NCBI GenBank assembly: GCA_022772085.1
Contig: JALFBN010000005.1
Coordinates: 62,001 to 126,000, forward strand
Origin: Porphyromonas sp.
Lineage (GTDB): Bacteria > Bacteroidota > Bacteroidia > Bacteroidales > Porphyromonadaceae
Length of the DNA: 64,000 nucleotides
Direction: 5' to 3'
Shown here piece after piece: positions 36,354 to 44,600 of the stretch. Within the stretch, counting starts at the first letter, position 1. The number at the start of each line of letters is the position of its first letter. A model generated the notes under the pieces. The model ran no database searches, had not been told where the DNA came from, and saw only the letters and a list, made by a program, of their open reading frames with translations. The position numbers and the translations under genes were made by a program.

Positions 36354-36884
36354 ATGATGAAGCTAAAACATCTTTTCTTTACCCTCGTTTTGGGCGCATG
36401 TGCTTTGATTCCCCTGCAACGGGCTCATGCACAATCCACCTTCCGCAAAGGATCGCAGACGTTGGGACTTTCTTTGAGTTTGACAATGGGGCATCGCCCC
36501 TTTTGGGTTGCATCTGTTCCTCCCATCGGTCTCTCTTATGAATATGGTGTGCTGAGCAGAGTCTTCAGCAACGGTAAAGGGAGTCTCGGGATCGGTGCTC
36601 ATGGTGAGTATGCCATGCTTCGATCTGCTAAACACAATAGGGTGATCTTTTATGATAGCTATCTCTTCCTAGGTGGGTTTGCCTCGTTACACTATGAATT
36701 TGTCCCTAAATTGGACTCTTATATTTCTCCCGGGTTGGGTGTGTATACTTCCTCGGATAGAGCTCACTTTCATTGGCACCTTATTACGGGGACGCGTTAC
36801 TATGTTGCCCCGCAATTTGCAATAGGATTGGAGTATTCTTGGGCATTGCCCTCTTTGAGGTTGGGACTGACTTATAAGTTCTGA
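36354..36884 (+). CDS. Small outer membrane beta-barrel protein, second paralog
   Basis: 176 residues with a signal peptide (about 1-27, AHAQ) and alternating strands. Its C-terminus GLEYSWALPSLRLGLTYKF ends in Phe as expected for a barrel folded by BAM. It is closely similar in order and content to the gene at 35748 (FRKGSQTLGLSLSL against FHKGSHTTGLALSL; ISPGLGVYTSSDRAHFHW against VSPSLGISFINGSPDFNW), so the two arose by tandem duplication. Size fits an eight-stranded OmpA/OmpX-like barrel. Function unknown. Confidence 0.8.
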   Translation: MMKLKHLFFTLVLGACALIPLQRAHAQSTFRKGSQTLGLSLSLTMGHRPFWVASVPPIGLSYEYGVLSRVFSNGKGSLGIGAHGEYAMLRSAKHNRVIFYDSYLFLGGFASLHYEFVPKLDSYISPGLGVYTSSDRAHFHWHLITGTRYYVAPQFAIGLEYSWALPSLRLGLTYKF

Positions 36885-36950
36885 TCCGATTCCACCTTGT
36901 GGAAGAGGGGAAAGCTGAGTTTTCTCGCAGAGTAGATTTTATGTAATTGT

Positions 36951-36976
36951 AGGGCAGGATTCTGAAAAATCCTGCC
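36951..36976 (+). terminator. Hairpin after the second paralog
   Basis: GGGCAGGATT (36951-36960) pairs with AATCCTGCCC (36967-36976), 6-nt loop. A short T-rich stretch follows. Likely terminator 67 nt after the stop. Confidence 0.65.
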
Positions 36977-37115
36977 CTGTCGATTTTGTGCTGTTGGACT
37001 ACGTGAAATCCCTGTTTAGTGCAAAATAGAGGTCGGTCAATACGATATCCTCTCGACAAGATTCCCATTATTGCCATTTTTGATCCCGATTTTGGGAGGT
37101 ATTTTGTTAGATTAA

Positions 37116-37149
37116 GGTCGCTCCATATGAACTTGGGGCGACCTTTTTT
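37116..37149 (+). terminator. Strong intrinsic terminator in the non-coding stretch
   Basis: GGTCGCTCC (37116-37124) pairs with GGGGCGACC (37135-37143), then TTTTTT. A second hairpin GCCCC/GGGGC (37150-37165) follows directly. There is no gene just upstream, so either it ends read-through from 36884 or it closes an unseen small transcript. Confidence 0.75.
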
Positions 37150-37310
37150 GCCCCAAAAGAGGGGCATGGTATCGCTACTTTGGAAGAAATAGGGGCTGTT
37201 CGTACCTATAACTAATCATATTTATTCTTAATAATCCTGATCTGAATAAAATTCTTTTCATTGCTGATGAGCGATTTGCCTAAACTTCTAACTTTTTCAT
37301 TTTCAGGTTG

Positions 37311-37353
37311 TTTTTTTTTTTTTTTTTTGAGACAAATTCTCATTTCATTTGTC
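37311..37353 (+). repeat. 18-T homopolymer followed by inverted repeats
   Basis: Eighteen T at 37311-37328, then GAGACAAAT and an inverted repeat GACAAAT-N9-ATTTGTC (37331-37353). Overlapping small repeats GAGA/TCTC and CATTTC/GAAATG share the same bases. The T run is about 67 bp upstream of the fimbrial -33 element. Such tracts are prone to slipped-strand length change. Confidence 0.85.
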
Positions 37354-37395
37354 GAAATGGGGTTCTATGATACGCTTTTGGTTCGTATTCGGGTG

Positions 37396-37426
37396 TTGTA
37401 GGACTGATTTTTATTTTCCACCTTTG
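37396..37426 (+). promoter_or_regulatory. Promoter of the fimbrial operon
   Basis: TTG at 37396-37398 and CACCTTTG at 37419-37426 (one base off TAnnTTTG). Predicted leader of about 200 nt to the mfa1-like start, with hairpin CTCAT/ATGAG at 37517-37531. Confidence 0.6.
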
Positions 37427-37631
37427 CCGAAGATCTAAAGCGAACGGCGGTTTGCCTCTCACCATGTTGTAGGGATTTGAAACACAAAGAGTTTTCTTTC
37501 CCGAACATTACTCCGTCTCATTCTTGATGAGGAGAGGTTTCTCGATAAAATCAATCTCTGAACAAGTAGTAGGCAACAAATTTAGTTCGCTAGAGACTCA
37601 AAATCAGTGTATCAAATCAATAGTTTTTCTG

Positions 37632-39209
37632 ATGATGAAAATCAAGACAATGGCAGGCTTACTGCTTGCAACCCTTAGCCTCTTTGCTTCGTGTGCAAAG
37701 TCAACCAAGGAGGTGAAAGACCCTGCCCTCCGAGAGGGCAATACGTTCGTGGGCATCACACTCAATATGGGTGGTTCGCTCCGTGCAGGTGGTGAAGATG
37801 AAAATTTCAACCACAAAGGAAAATGGAACGGTAAGGACCTTATCGAAACCATTGACGTGTATATTGTGGATGGTGCTACCGTTTCCACCGGACAGTTCAA
37901 CAAAAACAATTTTACGATCAAGCAAGAGGTTGGTGGTGATGGGATCAACATTGTTCCTAACACAGCGATCCGCACAACCCCCGGTGTGAAGAAGGTTTAC
38001 GCTCTTATCAATGCCCCTGCTTCTATTACACAGGATTTAGCTACAGCCAGTGCTGCAGAGTTTGAGCGCGTATTTAACGACACAAAGAAAAAGATTGCGA
38101 TCTCAGAAGTGGCAAGTAACAACGGTACTGCAGACAAGATCATGGCGGCTAACTACAAGGAATGCTCGGTCAATGTGCAGCCCGGTGTGACTGAAGAGGA
38201 AGCAAAAAATCCTATGAATCCCAAGAACCGTGCCAAGGTAGAGATGAAGCGTGTTGTAGCTCGTGTCCTTGTAACTTCTACCCAAGCGACTTATGATGTA
38301 TTCTATAACGATAAGACAACTAAGATGGGGGTGGTTAGTGATATTACCTATGCCGGAGCACAGGGTGAACACAGCTTCTATATTCGTCAAAAGTTCAATG
38401 GAATGAGCCTTGTGGTATCTCCGGGATATGACTGGGTTGCCACAAACGATAACTTTATCGCAGAAGCCAATAATTACTACGATTACAGCGATTTGAAGAC
38501 GATGAATCGTAAGGCTACTGTTGCCGCTGATGGGTTGCCTGATGTTGCTAAAATTGGTGAGGCCTCACTCAAGAGTAGTCTTTTCATGTTTGAGGCCACT
38601 CATGCTTACCAACAAGATGCAAGCAATCGTGATGTAGCCTCTTATGATGGCAACTTCCGTCGTGGTAATACCGCCTATGTGCTTGTACGTGCTATCTTTA
38701 CGCCTGACAAAAATGCCTTTGCTGATGGTGGCGGAGCCTCTTATACAAAGGGAACAGACTTCTATCTTGGTGCTAACAACAGGTTCTATATCTCCAAGGA
38801 GAATACGCAAGATCCCGCTAAGGGTGGTGTGAAGGGACAACAATATCGTCACTACGTAAAGGGTAAAGTGCTTTACTATGCCTTTGTGAATCCTGATAAT
38901 GTAGAAAAGACGCTCGATGCTCCCGTACTTCGTAACAATATCTACCACATTAGTGTGAATGGATTTAGTACCATCGGAACCAACTGGAATCCCATCTATC
39001 CCGAGGATCCTGATACTACGGATCCGAAGAATCCGGACCCCAAGCCCAGTGATGATCCTAAGAAGGATGATGATCCAGATACGCCTGATCCCAACCCTAA
39101 TCCTATCGATCCCGGAGATCCAGACTCTCCTGCCAATACGTGGATGAGCGTAGAAATGACAGTTGTTCCCTGGGCTGTTCATAGTTACAGCATTACTCTA
39201 GGTCTTTAA
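37632..39209 (+). CDS. Mfa1-like major fimbrial subunit (fimbrillin)
   Basis: 525 residues from ATG ATG at 37632. A lipoprotein signal ends LFASC. The protein shows the FimA/Mfa1 plan: two beta domains, a core with VKKVYALINAPA, a long middle region with NNRFYISKEN, and a Asp/Pro-rich linker (PEDPDTTDPKNPDPKPS and on) before the C-terminal strand VVPWAVHSYSITLGL. The order NNIYHISVNGFSTIGTNWNP, then Pro/Asp linker, then TVVPW matches the P. gingivalis Mfa1 C-terminus as I recall it. The lipid is probably removed with an N-terminal strand during gingipain-like maturation before donor-strand polymerisation. It heads the operon with the anchor and accessory genes. Confidence 0.9.
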   Translation: MMKIKTMAGLLLATLSLFASCAKSTKEVKDPALREGNTFVGITLNMGGSLRAGGEDENFNHKGKWNGKDLIETIDVYIVDGATVSTGQFNKNNFTIKQEVGGDGINIVPNTAIRTTPGVKKVYALINAPASITQDLATASAAEFERVFNDTKKKIAISEVASNNGTADKIMAANYKECSVNVQPGVTEEEAKNPMNPKNRAKVEMKRVVARVLVTSTQATYDVFYNDKTTKMGVVSDITYAGAQGEHSFYIRQKFNGMSLVVSPGYDWVATNDNFIAEANNYYDYSDLKTMNRKATVAADGLPDVAKIGEASLKSSLFMFEATHAYQQDASNRDVASYDGNFRRGNTAYVLVRAIFTPDKNAFADGGGASYTKGTDFYLGANNRFYISKENTQDPAKGGVKGQQYRHYVKGKVLYYAFVNPDNVEKTLDAPVLRNNIYHISVNGFSTIGTNWNPIYPEDPDTTDPKNPDPKPSDDPKKDDDPDTPDPNPNPIDPGDPDSPANTWMSVEMTVVPWAVHSYSITLGL

Positions 39210-39237
39210 TCCATCGACAAACCGAGATCTGTTGTGT

Positions 39238-39285
39238 GAGAGGCTCTCTACCTCCGACTTCAAGAGAATGAGGTAGGGAGCTCTC
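39238..39285 (+). other. Intercistronic hairpin between shaft and anchor genes
   Basis: GAGAGGCTCTCTACCTC (39238-39254) pairs over nearly all positions with GAGGTAGGGAGCTCTC (39270-39285), 15-nt loop. A pyrimidine-rich run follows. It could stop most transcripts after the major subunit or protect the mfa1 mRNA 3' end, giving more shaft than anchor. Confidence 0.6.
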
Positions 39286-39348
39286 CTCTTCTTCTCTCAT
39301 CAGAGATCTTCTCTATATTCCTTATAAATAACTTCTTTTGTTAGAACG

Positions 39349-40281
39349 ATGAAGTTCGTACAGCGACTAATCCCCTTACTACTGCTGGCACTTGTTGCAA
39401 CAAGTTGCGACAGTTTGATTTATGAGCGTGGTGACGATTGCCCTACTTTGCTCCGTTTTGCTCCCTATGTACAGACTCCTTGTATGGAGGATCCTGATTA
39501 CCCTCAAGGGGTAGATGTGGTGACGATCGCTGTATATTCTCCCAAAGGACAGCTTCTTACCTACAAGACGTTTGACGGGGTGCAGCTCTCGCCCGAGACC
39601 GTGCTGGAAGTGTCCGTTGCGGAGCGATGTGATAGCTACCGTTGCTACCTATGGGCCGGTGCTCTCAATGCTGATTATGCCTTGAAGCCCGATCTCTCTT
39701 CCCTTCCTGCTGCCGATGGTGCAATACTTTCTCTTATCCCTACAAGCCCCGGGCGTATGGATGATAAGTGTCCTCACAGACTTTTTCATGCTTCCGTGGA
39801 TCTACCCAACGTGAAAGTGCATAGAGCTGGCATCTCCACGGTGCTGACATCCACTCCCTTACTTACCGAGTACACCAATGATTTTATCGTGCGTACCCAG
39901 GGGCTAAACCCGAAGATGCCCGCTCGTATAGAGATACGCGACCATAATGCGCGCTACGATCTGACCGGTACTATTGCAGAGCCTCGTGAGCTCTTTACCT
40001 ATGCTGCCAGCCTAGATGCCGGGGCAAGTGAGCGAGAGGCTATGTTACGTACTCTCCGCCTTGACGATATAACGACCCATCCTAAACTTGTGCTTGTAAG
40101 ACCCGATACGGGTGAGGAACTCATGAATTTTGACCTCAAAAAAGATCTTCTTGCCAAGTTGCCTCATTTTAAACCCGAGTGCGATCACCTCTATACGGTT
40201 GACCTTCGTTTCTCCCCCTCGATGTCTGTGGAGATTTCGATCAATGGTTGGGTTGTACACTCTTACTCTATCACACTTTGA
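39349..40281 (+). CDS. FimB/Mfa2-like fimbrial anchor lipoprotein
   Basis: 310 residues. The lipobox is LVATSC (Cys20). Two transthyretin-like beta domains are expected in the FimB/Mfa2 family. CPTLLRFAPYVQTPC near the N-terminus and a C-terminal strand INGWVVHSYSITL are typical. Anchors stop shaft growth at the outer membrane surface. Its C-terminus is almost the same as that of the Mfa1-like protein (VHSYSITL in both). It begins 139 bp after mfa1, past the hairpin. Confidence 0.88.
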   Translation: MKFVQRLIPLLLLALVATSCDSLIYERGDDCPTLLRFAPYVQTPCMEDPDYPQGVDVVTIAVYSPKGQLLTYKTFDGVQLSPETVLEVSVAERCDSYRCYLWAGALNADYALKPDLSSLPAADGAILSLIPTSPGRMDDKCPHRLFHASVDLPNVKVHRAGISTVLTSTPLLTEYTNDFIVRTQGLNPKMPARIEIRDHNARYDLTGTIAEPRELFTYAASLDAGASEREAMLRTLRLDDITTHPKLVLVRPDTGEELMNFDLKKDLLAKLPHFKPECDHLYTVDLRFSPSMSVEISINGWVVHSYSITL

Positions 40282-40303
40282 TATACGCCTTGCGATATTG
40301 TTT

Positions 40304-41581
40304 ATGATGCCTAATTTGAAATCCTTCCGCAGTGCTCCTTGGGTGCTCGTAACCTTGCTCTCACTTGCCTTTGGGGGCGTTGGTTGTCGGCGAGGAGGTG
40401 ATCCTTATACCCACTCCGGACGTGCCGAAGGACCCACTTATATCACATTTGACTTGGGACTCCGCTCCCAGGCTGATGGCACCTATTCGATCAATCAAGA
40501 TGCAACTGATCGAGAGGATGAGGTGCGTGAGGTACGCATTCTGCTCTTTCAGCAGGGTGCTATACGAGCCAATCTCTATTACAGCAAGTCGAATCCCGCA
40601 CAAAATAGCCTTGCCTATACCGAGTCCCCTTCGGGTGCTACGGCTACGTTTCGAATAGAGAATCCCGGAATCTACGATATGGTTGTGATCGCCAATGAAT
40701 CGTTGTCATTCAATAATGACGTGGTGACCCGGCTTCGTAGTATTGCCACCCGAGAGCAACTCAATACATTGCCTCGCATTCGCTTTTTTGATCCCGCCTC
40801 TATGCCAATAGGAGGTATCGATCGTCCTACACTTCCTTCGGGATTACCTCGCCTTTTATGCCCCCTGACTGCCGAATATCATGGCGTAAATATGTCCATT
40901 GCTGCAACGCAAGCCAACCCTCATCGAGTGTTTTTGCCTACCTCTACCGGTAAGGTTGAATTGTTGCGTGCAGTGGCTAAGGTAGAGCTTATCATCAAGG
41001 ATATTGTCCATAAAAAGGGCTCCGGTTATGAATGGATTGCCCCCGACACCTTTGGACGTATTCTCAAAATAGGGGGAGTGGCTTTGGCAAAAACATATCC
41101 TCTAATGCCCCTCAATGCCTATACTCCTAGAGAGGTTATCCCTCTTCCCACTACGGAAAATCCTGTCGGACTCCTTACGGGGATTGCTTTTCCTGAGACG
41201 CCCGATGCCAAGTTCGTTGTACAGAAACAACAATCGAAGGATTGGAGTATCGGAGGTCTTCAACCGCTGGACTACAAGATCTTCTTTTACATCCCTGAAA
41301 CTCTTATCCCGGAGGGTCATACCCCGAGTGAGCAACCCCGACTTCTGTTTAGTTACAGCAATATGGAAGGGGATTGGTGGGCTCCTTCGAAGAGTACCCC
41401 TATTGATACAGAGCGTGATATCACAAATAATAACCCCAAGGCATCGGATTACTTGAGAGAAGTCGCACGTCTTACCTCCGTCCCGATGAAATCTTACGGA
41501 GCGCATAGCGTTTATCGCAATAGTTGCTACCGTATAACCGTCTCTTTTGACGCCAATTATTCCAATCCTGAGAGACCTTAG
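40304..41581 (+). CDS. Fimbrillin-fold accessory lipoprotein (Mfa3-like position)
   Basis: 425 residues from ATG ATG at 40304 (an upstream extension overlaps the anchor gene and is rejected). The lipobox is FGGVGC (Cys at about 28). The N-terminal strand region TYITFDLGLRS and EDEVREVRILLFQQG are typical of the fimbrillin superfamily, and ELLRAVAKVELIIKDI is the second shared element. In the P. gingivalis mfa locus the gene after mfa2 encodes the tip-side accessory protein Mfa3, so a tip or adaptor role is likely here, though sequence identity to Mfa3 was not checked. Confidence 0.75.
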   Translation: MMPNLKSFRSAPWVLVTLLSLAFGGVGCRRGGDPYTHSGRAEGPTYITFDLGLRSQADGTYSINQDATDREDEVREVRILLFQQGAIRANLYYSKSNPAQNSLAYTESPSGATATFRIENPGIYDMVVIANESLSFNNDVVTRLRSIATREQLNTLPRIRFFDPASMPIGGIDRPTLPSGLPRLLCPLTAEYHGVNMSIAATQANPHRVFLPTSTGKVELLRAVAKVELIIKDIVHKKGSGYEWIAPDTFGRILKIGGVALAKTYPLMPLNAYTPREVIPLPTTENPVGLLTGIAFPETPDAKFVVQKQQSKDWSIGGLQPLDYKIFFYIPETLIPEGHTPSEQPRLLFSYSNMEGDWWAPSKSTPIDTERDITNNNPKASDYLREVARLTSVPMKSYGAHSVYRNSCYRITVSFDANYSNPERP

Positions 41582-41609
41582 AGTTTATACCTATATCTTG
41601 CTGTATAAG

Positions 41610-44600
41610 ATGTTTAGAATCAAATTTTTAAGAGGGTTTTGTGCCCTCATGTTTCTTTTGGCATTTTTGCCTTTATCGTTTGAGGTGCATGCACAACAAC
41701 CCTCCGATATTAGGATCGTACCTAAGGTTACAAATGCTACTTGTGAAAGTAACGGAGAGATCACAGCAGAGGTGACTTCCATAAATAATTTATACACGAT
41801 CAAAAGTGTCGTATATACTTATGAAAATGAAGCAACGCACAGCCTTGTCTCAAGTAAAGACACCTCTCAACCAATGGTTACAGGGTTGCCTGCCGGGAGC
41901 TATACACTTCGGGTCGGAGTGCTTTTCAATAATGGCAATCGGGTTAATGCGACTTACACGGGCATTAAGGTAACCTCCTCTTATAGGATGCCTGTGATCT
42001 CTATTAAGGAACAGCGCCCCACCCTCAAGGGCTACAATGAACCTACGGGTATGATCGGCTTGCGTGCGGCCAATGGTAGTGCTCGTAATTATACGGCAAG
42101 GCTTCTCAAAACTCCTGTTGGCTATACAGGTTACAAGGAATTTACCTATTCGGCAACAAGTGATTGGAAGTATTTCTATAATCTCCCCGCCGGTAAGTAT
42201 CAAGTGCAAGTTTCAGACGAGTGTGTTTCCTATCCTGCCGTAGAGGTCGAGGTTACGACCTCCTCAACAAGTTTATATGGTTCCATTGGAGACAACGACC
42301 TTGTGCCCATACGTGATCATTGCGGATGGTATCGGGTTTGGTCTCCAACCAATAGCAACTTCCCCTACTATACCTCCTTGGATACGATCGCCAAGTACTA
42401 TGATTTTACGTTTGTTAGTCAAGAGGTACAGGAAAAGAATCCTTCATCTATTGTATGGTATGATATGAATACAATCTCCCGTACCTTGGATAATGGTAAT
42501 GTAGTCGCCTATTATTCAGGGCCGTATTCGCCTCTTTGCTTCAAGCTCCCTGATGGGCTCTCTTGGTATAAGATGGCACGTAAGCCGAGTCGAGAGAGAC
42601 CTCGTCTTGTTTACCGTTTGAAGGGTACGGATTTACAAAGTTCCTATGAACTAGATTATTTTAAGGAAAGTAGTTGGATTCTACATGTAGTTGACGAATC
42701 TGATGGCCCTTGTGCAGATTATAAACGAAAACTCTATTTGTATGACTCTTATCGCGTTGACTTTTGCCCTCCTATTACAGTGACTGTGGCAGAGGCGACT
42801 GCTCCTAATGTGATTTTAGAGCAGATCCAGTTAGGATTGGAGAACAAGAGTAGTGATAAAGCTATTCTTCTTAATACCCCTTTTTCTCGGGAGAAGTCAT
42901 ACATCTTTACTTATAGAGACGGCAATGGTGATGAGATCAAAAATACCTATCCCGGACTTATTCCTCAAGTCTTCACAAATTCATATGCTAGTTATGACAA
43001 TTGTATGGGGATTGTGAAGAACTCTGTTCATATATATTCTCAAGTCAATATGGGATCTAGCGTGCAAAACGTTGCACTGGATGGCTATACCATTTGTTTG
43101 AAAAGTGCCCCTGCGGGGTATGAGCCTCCCTTTGAACATTCCCTGCAGGTGGGGAAGCCTTATAAAGTTCCTGCTGGATTTAGTACAGGGAATTTCTTTC
43201 CTTTCTCGAGTGACGTCTTATCCAATCCAAATTACCCTCATAAAAACGGTAAGAGTGTTTTGCTCCCTAAAGGTAATTACATCTTTACAGTGACAGATCC
43301 TTGCGGACGTACGAAGGAGCTCATAGAAACCCTCCATGACGCGACAGATCGATATTCAATAGGAACAAAAGAGCTGAAGCCCATGGTTGTCGTTAAGGAA
43401 TGTGGGCGTATGCGTATCTATCCATTTGCCGGAGGTCATACGGATATTATTCTTAAAAATGGTACTTCATACGATACTCCCTATGCCTACATAACGAGCT
43501 ATCCTAATGGATTGAATTCGAGTGATGTACGTGTATTTAATGGATCTTCTTACTCCAATTCTTTCTATGTGCGGGCTCCCGAAAGTAGTTCTTCGGTTAA
43601 GCCTAAAGATATTTACTTTGATATGCCCTTGGTACAAGGGAGCTTGAAAATAATGACTACCTTCACGAATTCACATTATTCGTGTATGCCGACGGTTACG
43701 GTCAATCTTGAGAATGCCAATCTTTCGTATGACCGAGATAGTTATGTGGGGTATAAATGTCCATCGGGTACATATGCCTACTTTTTTATTCAGCCGAAGA
43801 ATTACGTGGGACATTTGGATATCGAGATTCGTCCGGTAAAAGGGGGAGAGCCGATTTACAAGGCTCATGATGTAGATGTATCCAAAGGGGTAGAGGTGCA
43901 CATTAATCGTACCACTTCAAATCCGATTCAGGATGATGCTTATATGCTCTATCTCAAAGACCTTAAGTGTCTTAACGATAATAAGAATGGTACACCTATT
44001 TCTCTTTATGATTTGAGCTCGACGAGCATCGTGCGTACAACACGTGTCAAGACGAAGTATTGCGAAGGAGAGCCGATCACACTGGAGTGTGTGTCGTTAG
44101 GCGGTAAGGTGATCTATAAGTGGCGTTTCCCTGATGGCACAGAACAAGACGGGCGCGTAGTGACTATCCCTTCCTCCGAAGCCAAGAAGCATTCGGGTAA
44201 ATATACTTTGACAGCAACCAATGTTATTTGCGAGGGATCGCCTACGAGCATCACAATCGATTTTGAGCTCTCAGTGGCACCTCCGATTCTTTGGTGGAAT
44301 TCCAAGGCGAAAAATGCCAATTGGTTTGATAGGAATAACTGGCTGAATAAGGAGGGCGTATCGGTTAATGCGATTCCGGCAGCTTGTACAACGGTGCATA
44401 TCCCTTCAGAGGTGGACCACTACTATCCCGACCTTGATCCCACAATTTCGATACAGGGGACCTATGGTGCTGCGGAGTGTAACGATGTTTACTTCCACTA
44501 CGGTAGTCAGTTGGGCCGTCCTCAGTTACTACGTTATAGTCGTGCTTATGTCGATTACAACTTCGGCAAGATGCAGACGGGTGGTACTGTTGTGGCTCAT

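Larger units (their letters stand above)
36885..37631 (+). other. Non-coding interval in front of the fimbrial operon
   Basis: 747 nt without a supported gene. In order it holds a terminator (36951-36976), a stronger one (37116-37149), an AT-rich stretch (37190-37300), the 18-T tract with inverted repeats, the fimbrial promoter (37396-37426) and a ~200-nt leader with hairpin CTCAT/ATGAG (37517-37531). Confidence 0.7.

Noticed and set aside
40130-40303. N-terminal extension of the third fimbrial gene
   Set aside because: Overlaps the anchor gene; the lipoprotein signal starts at 40304.
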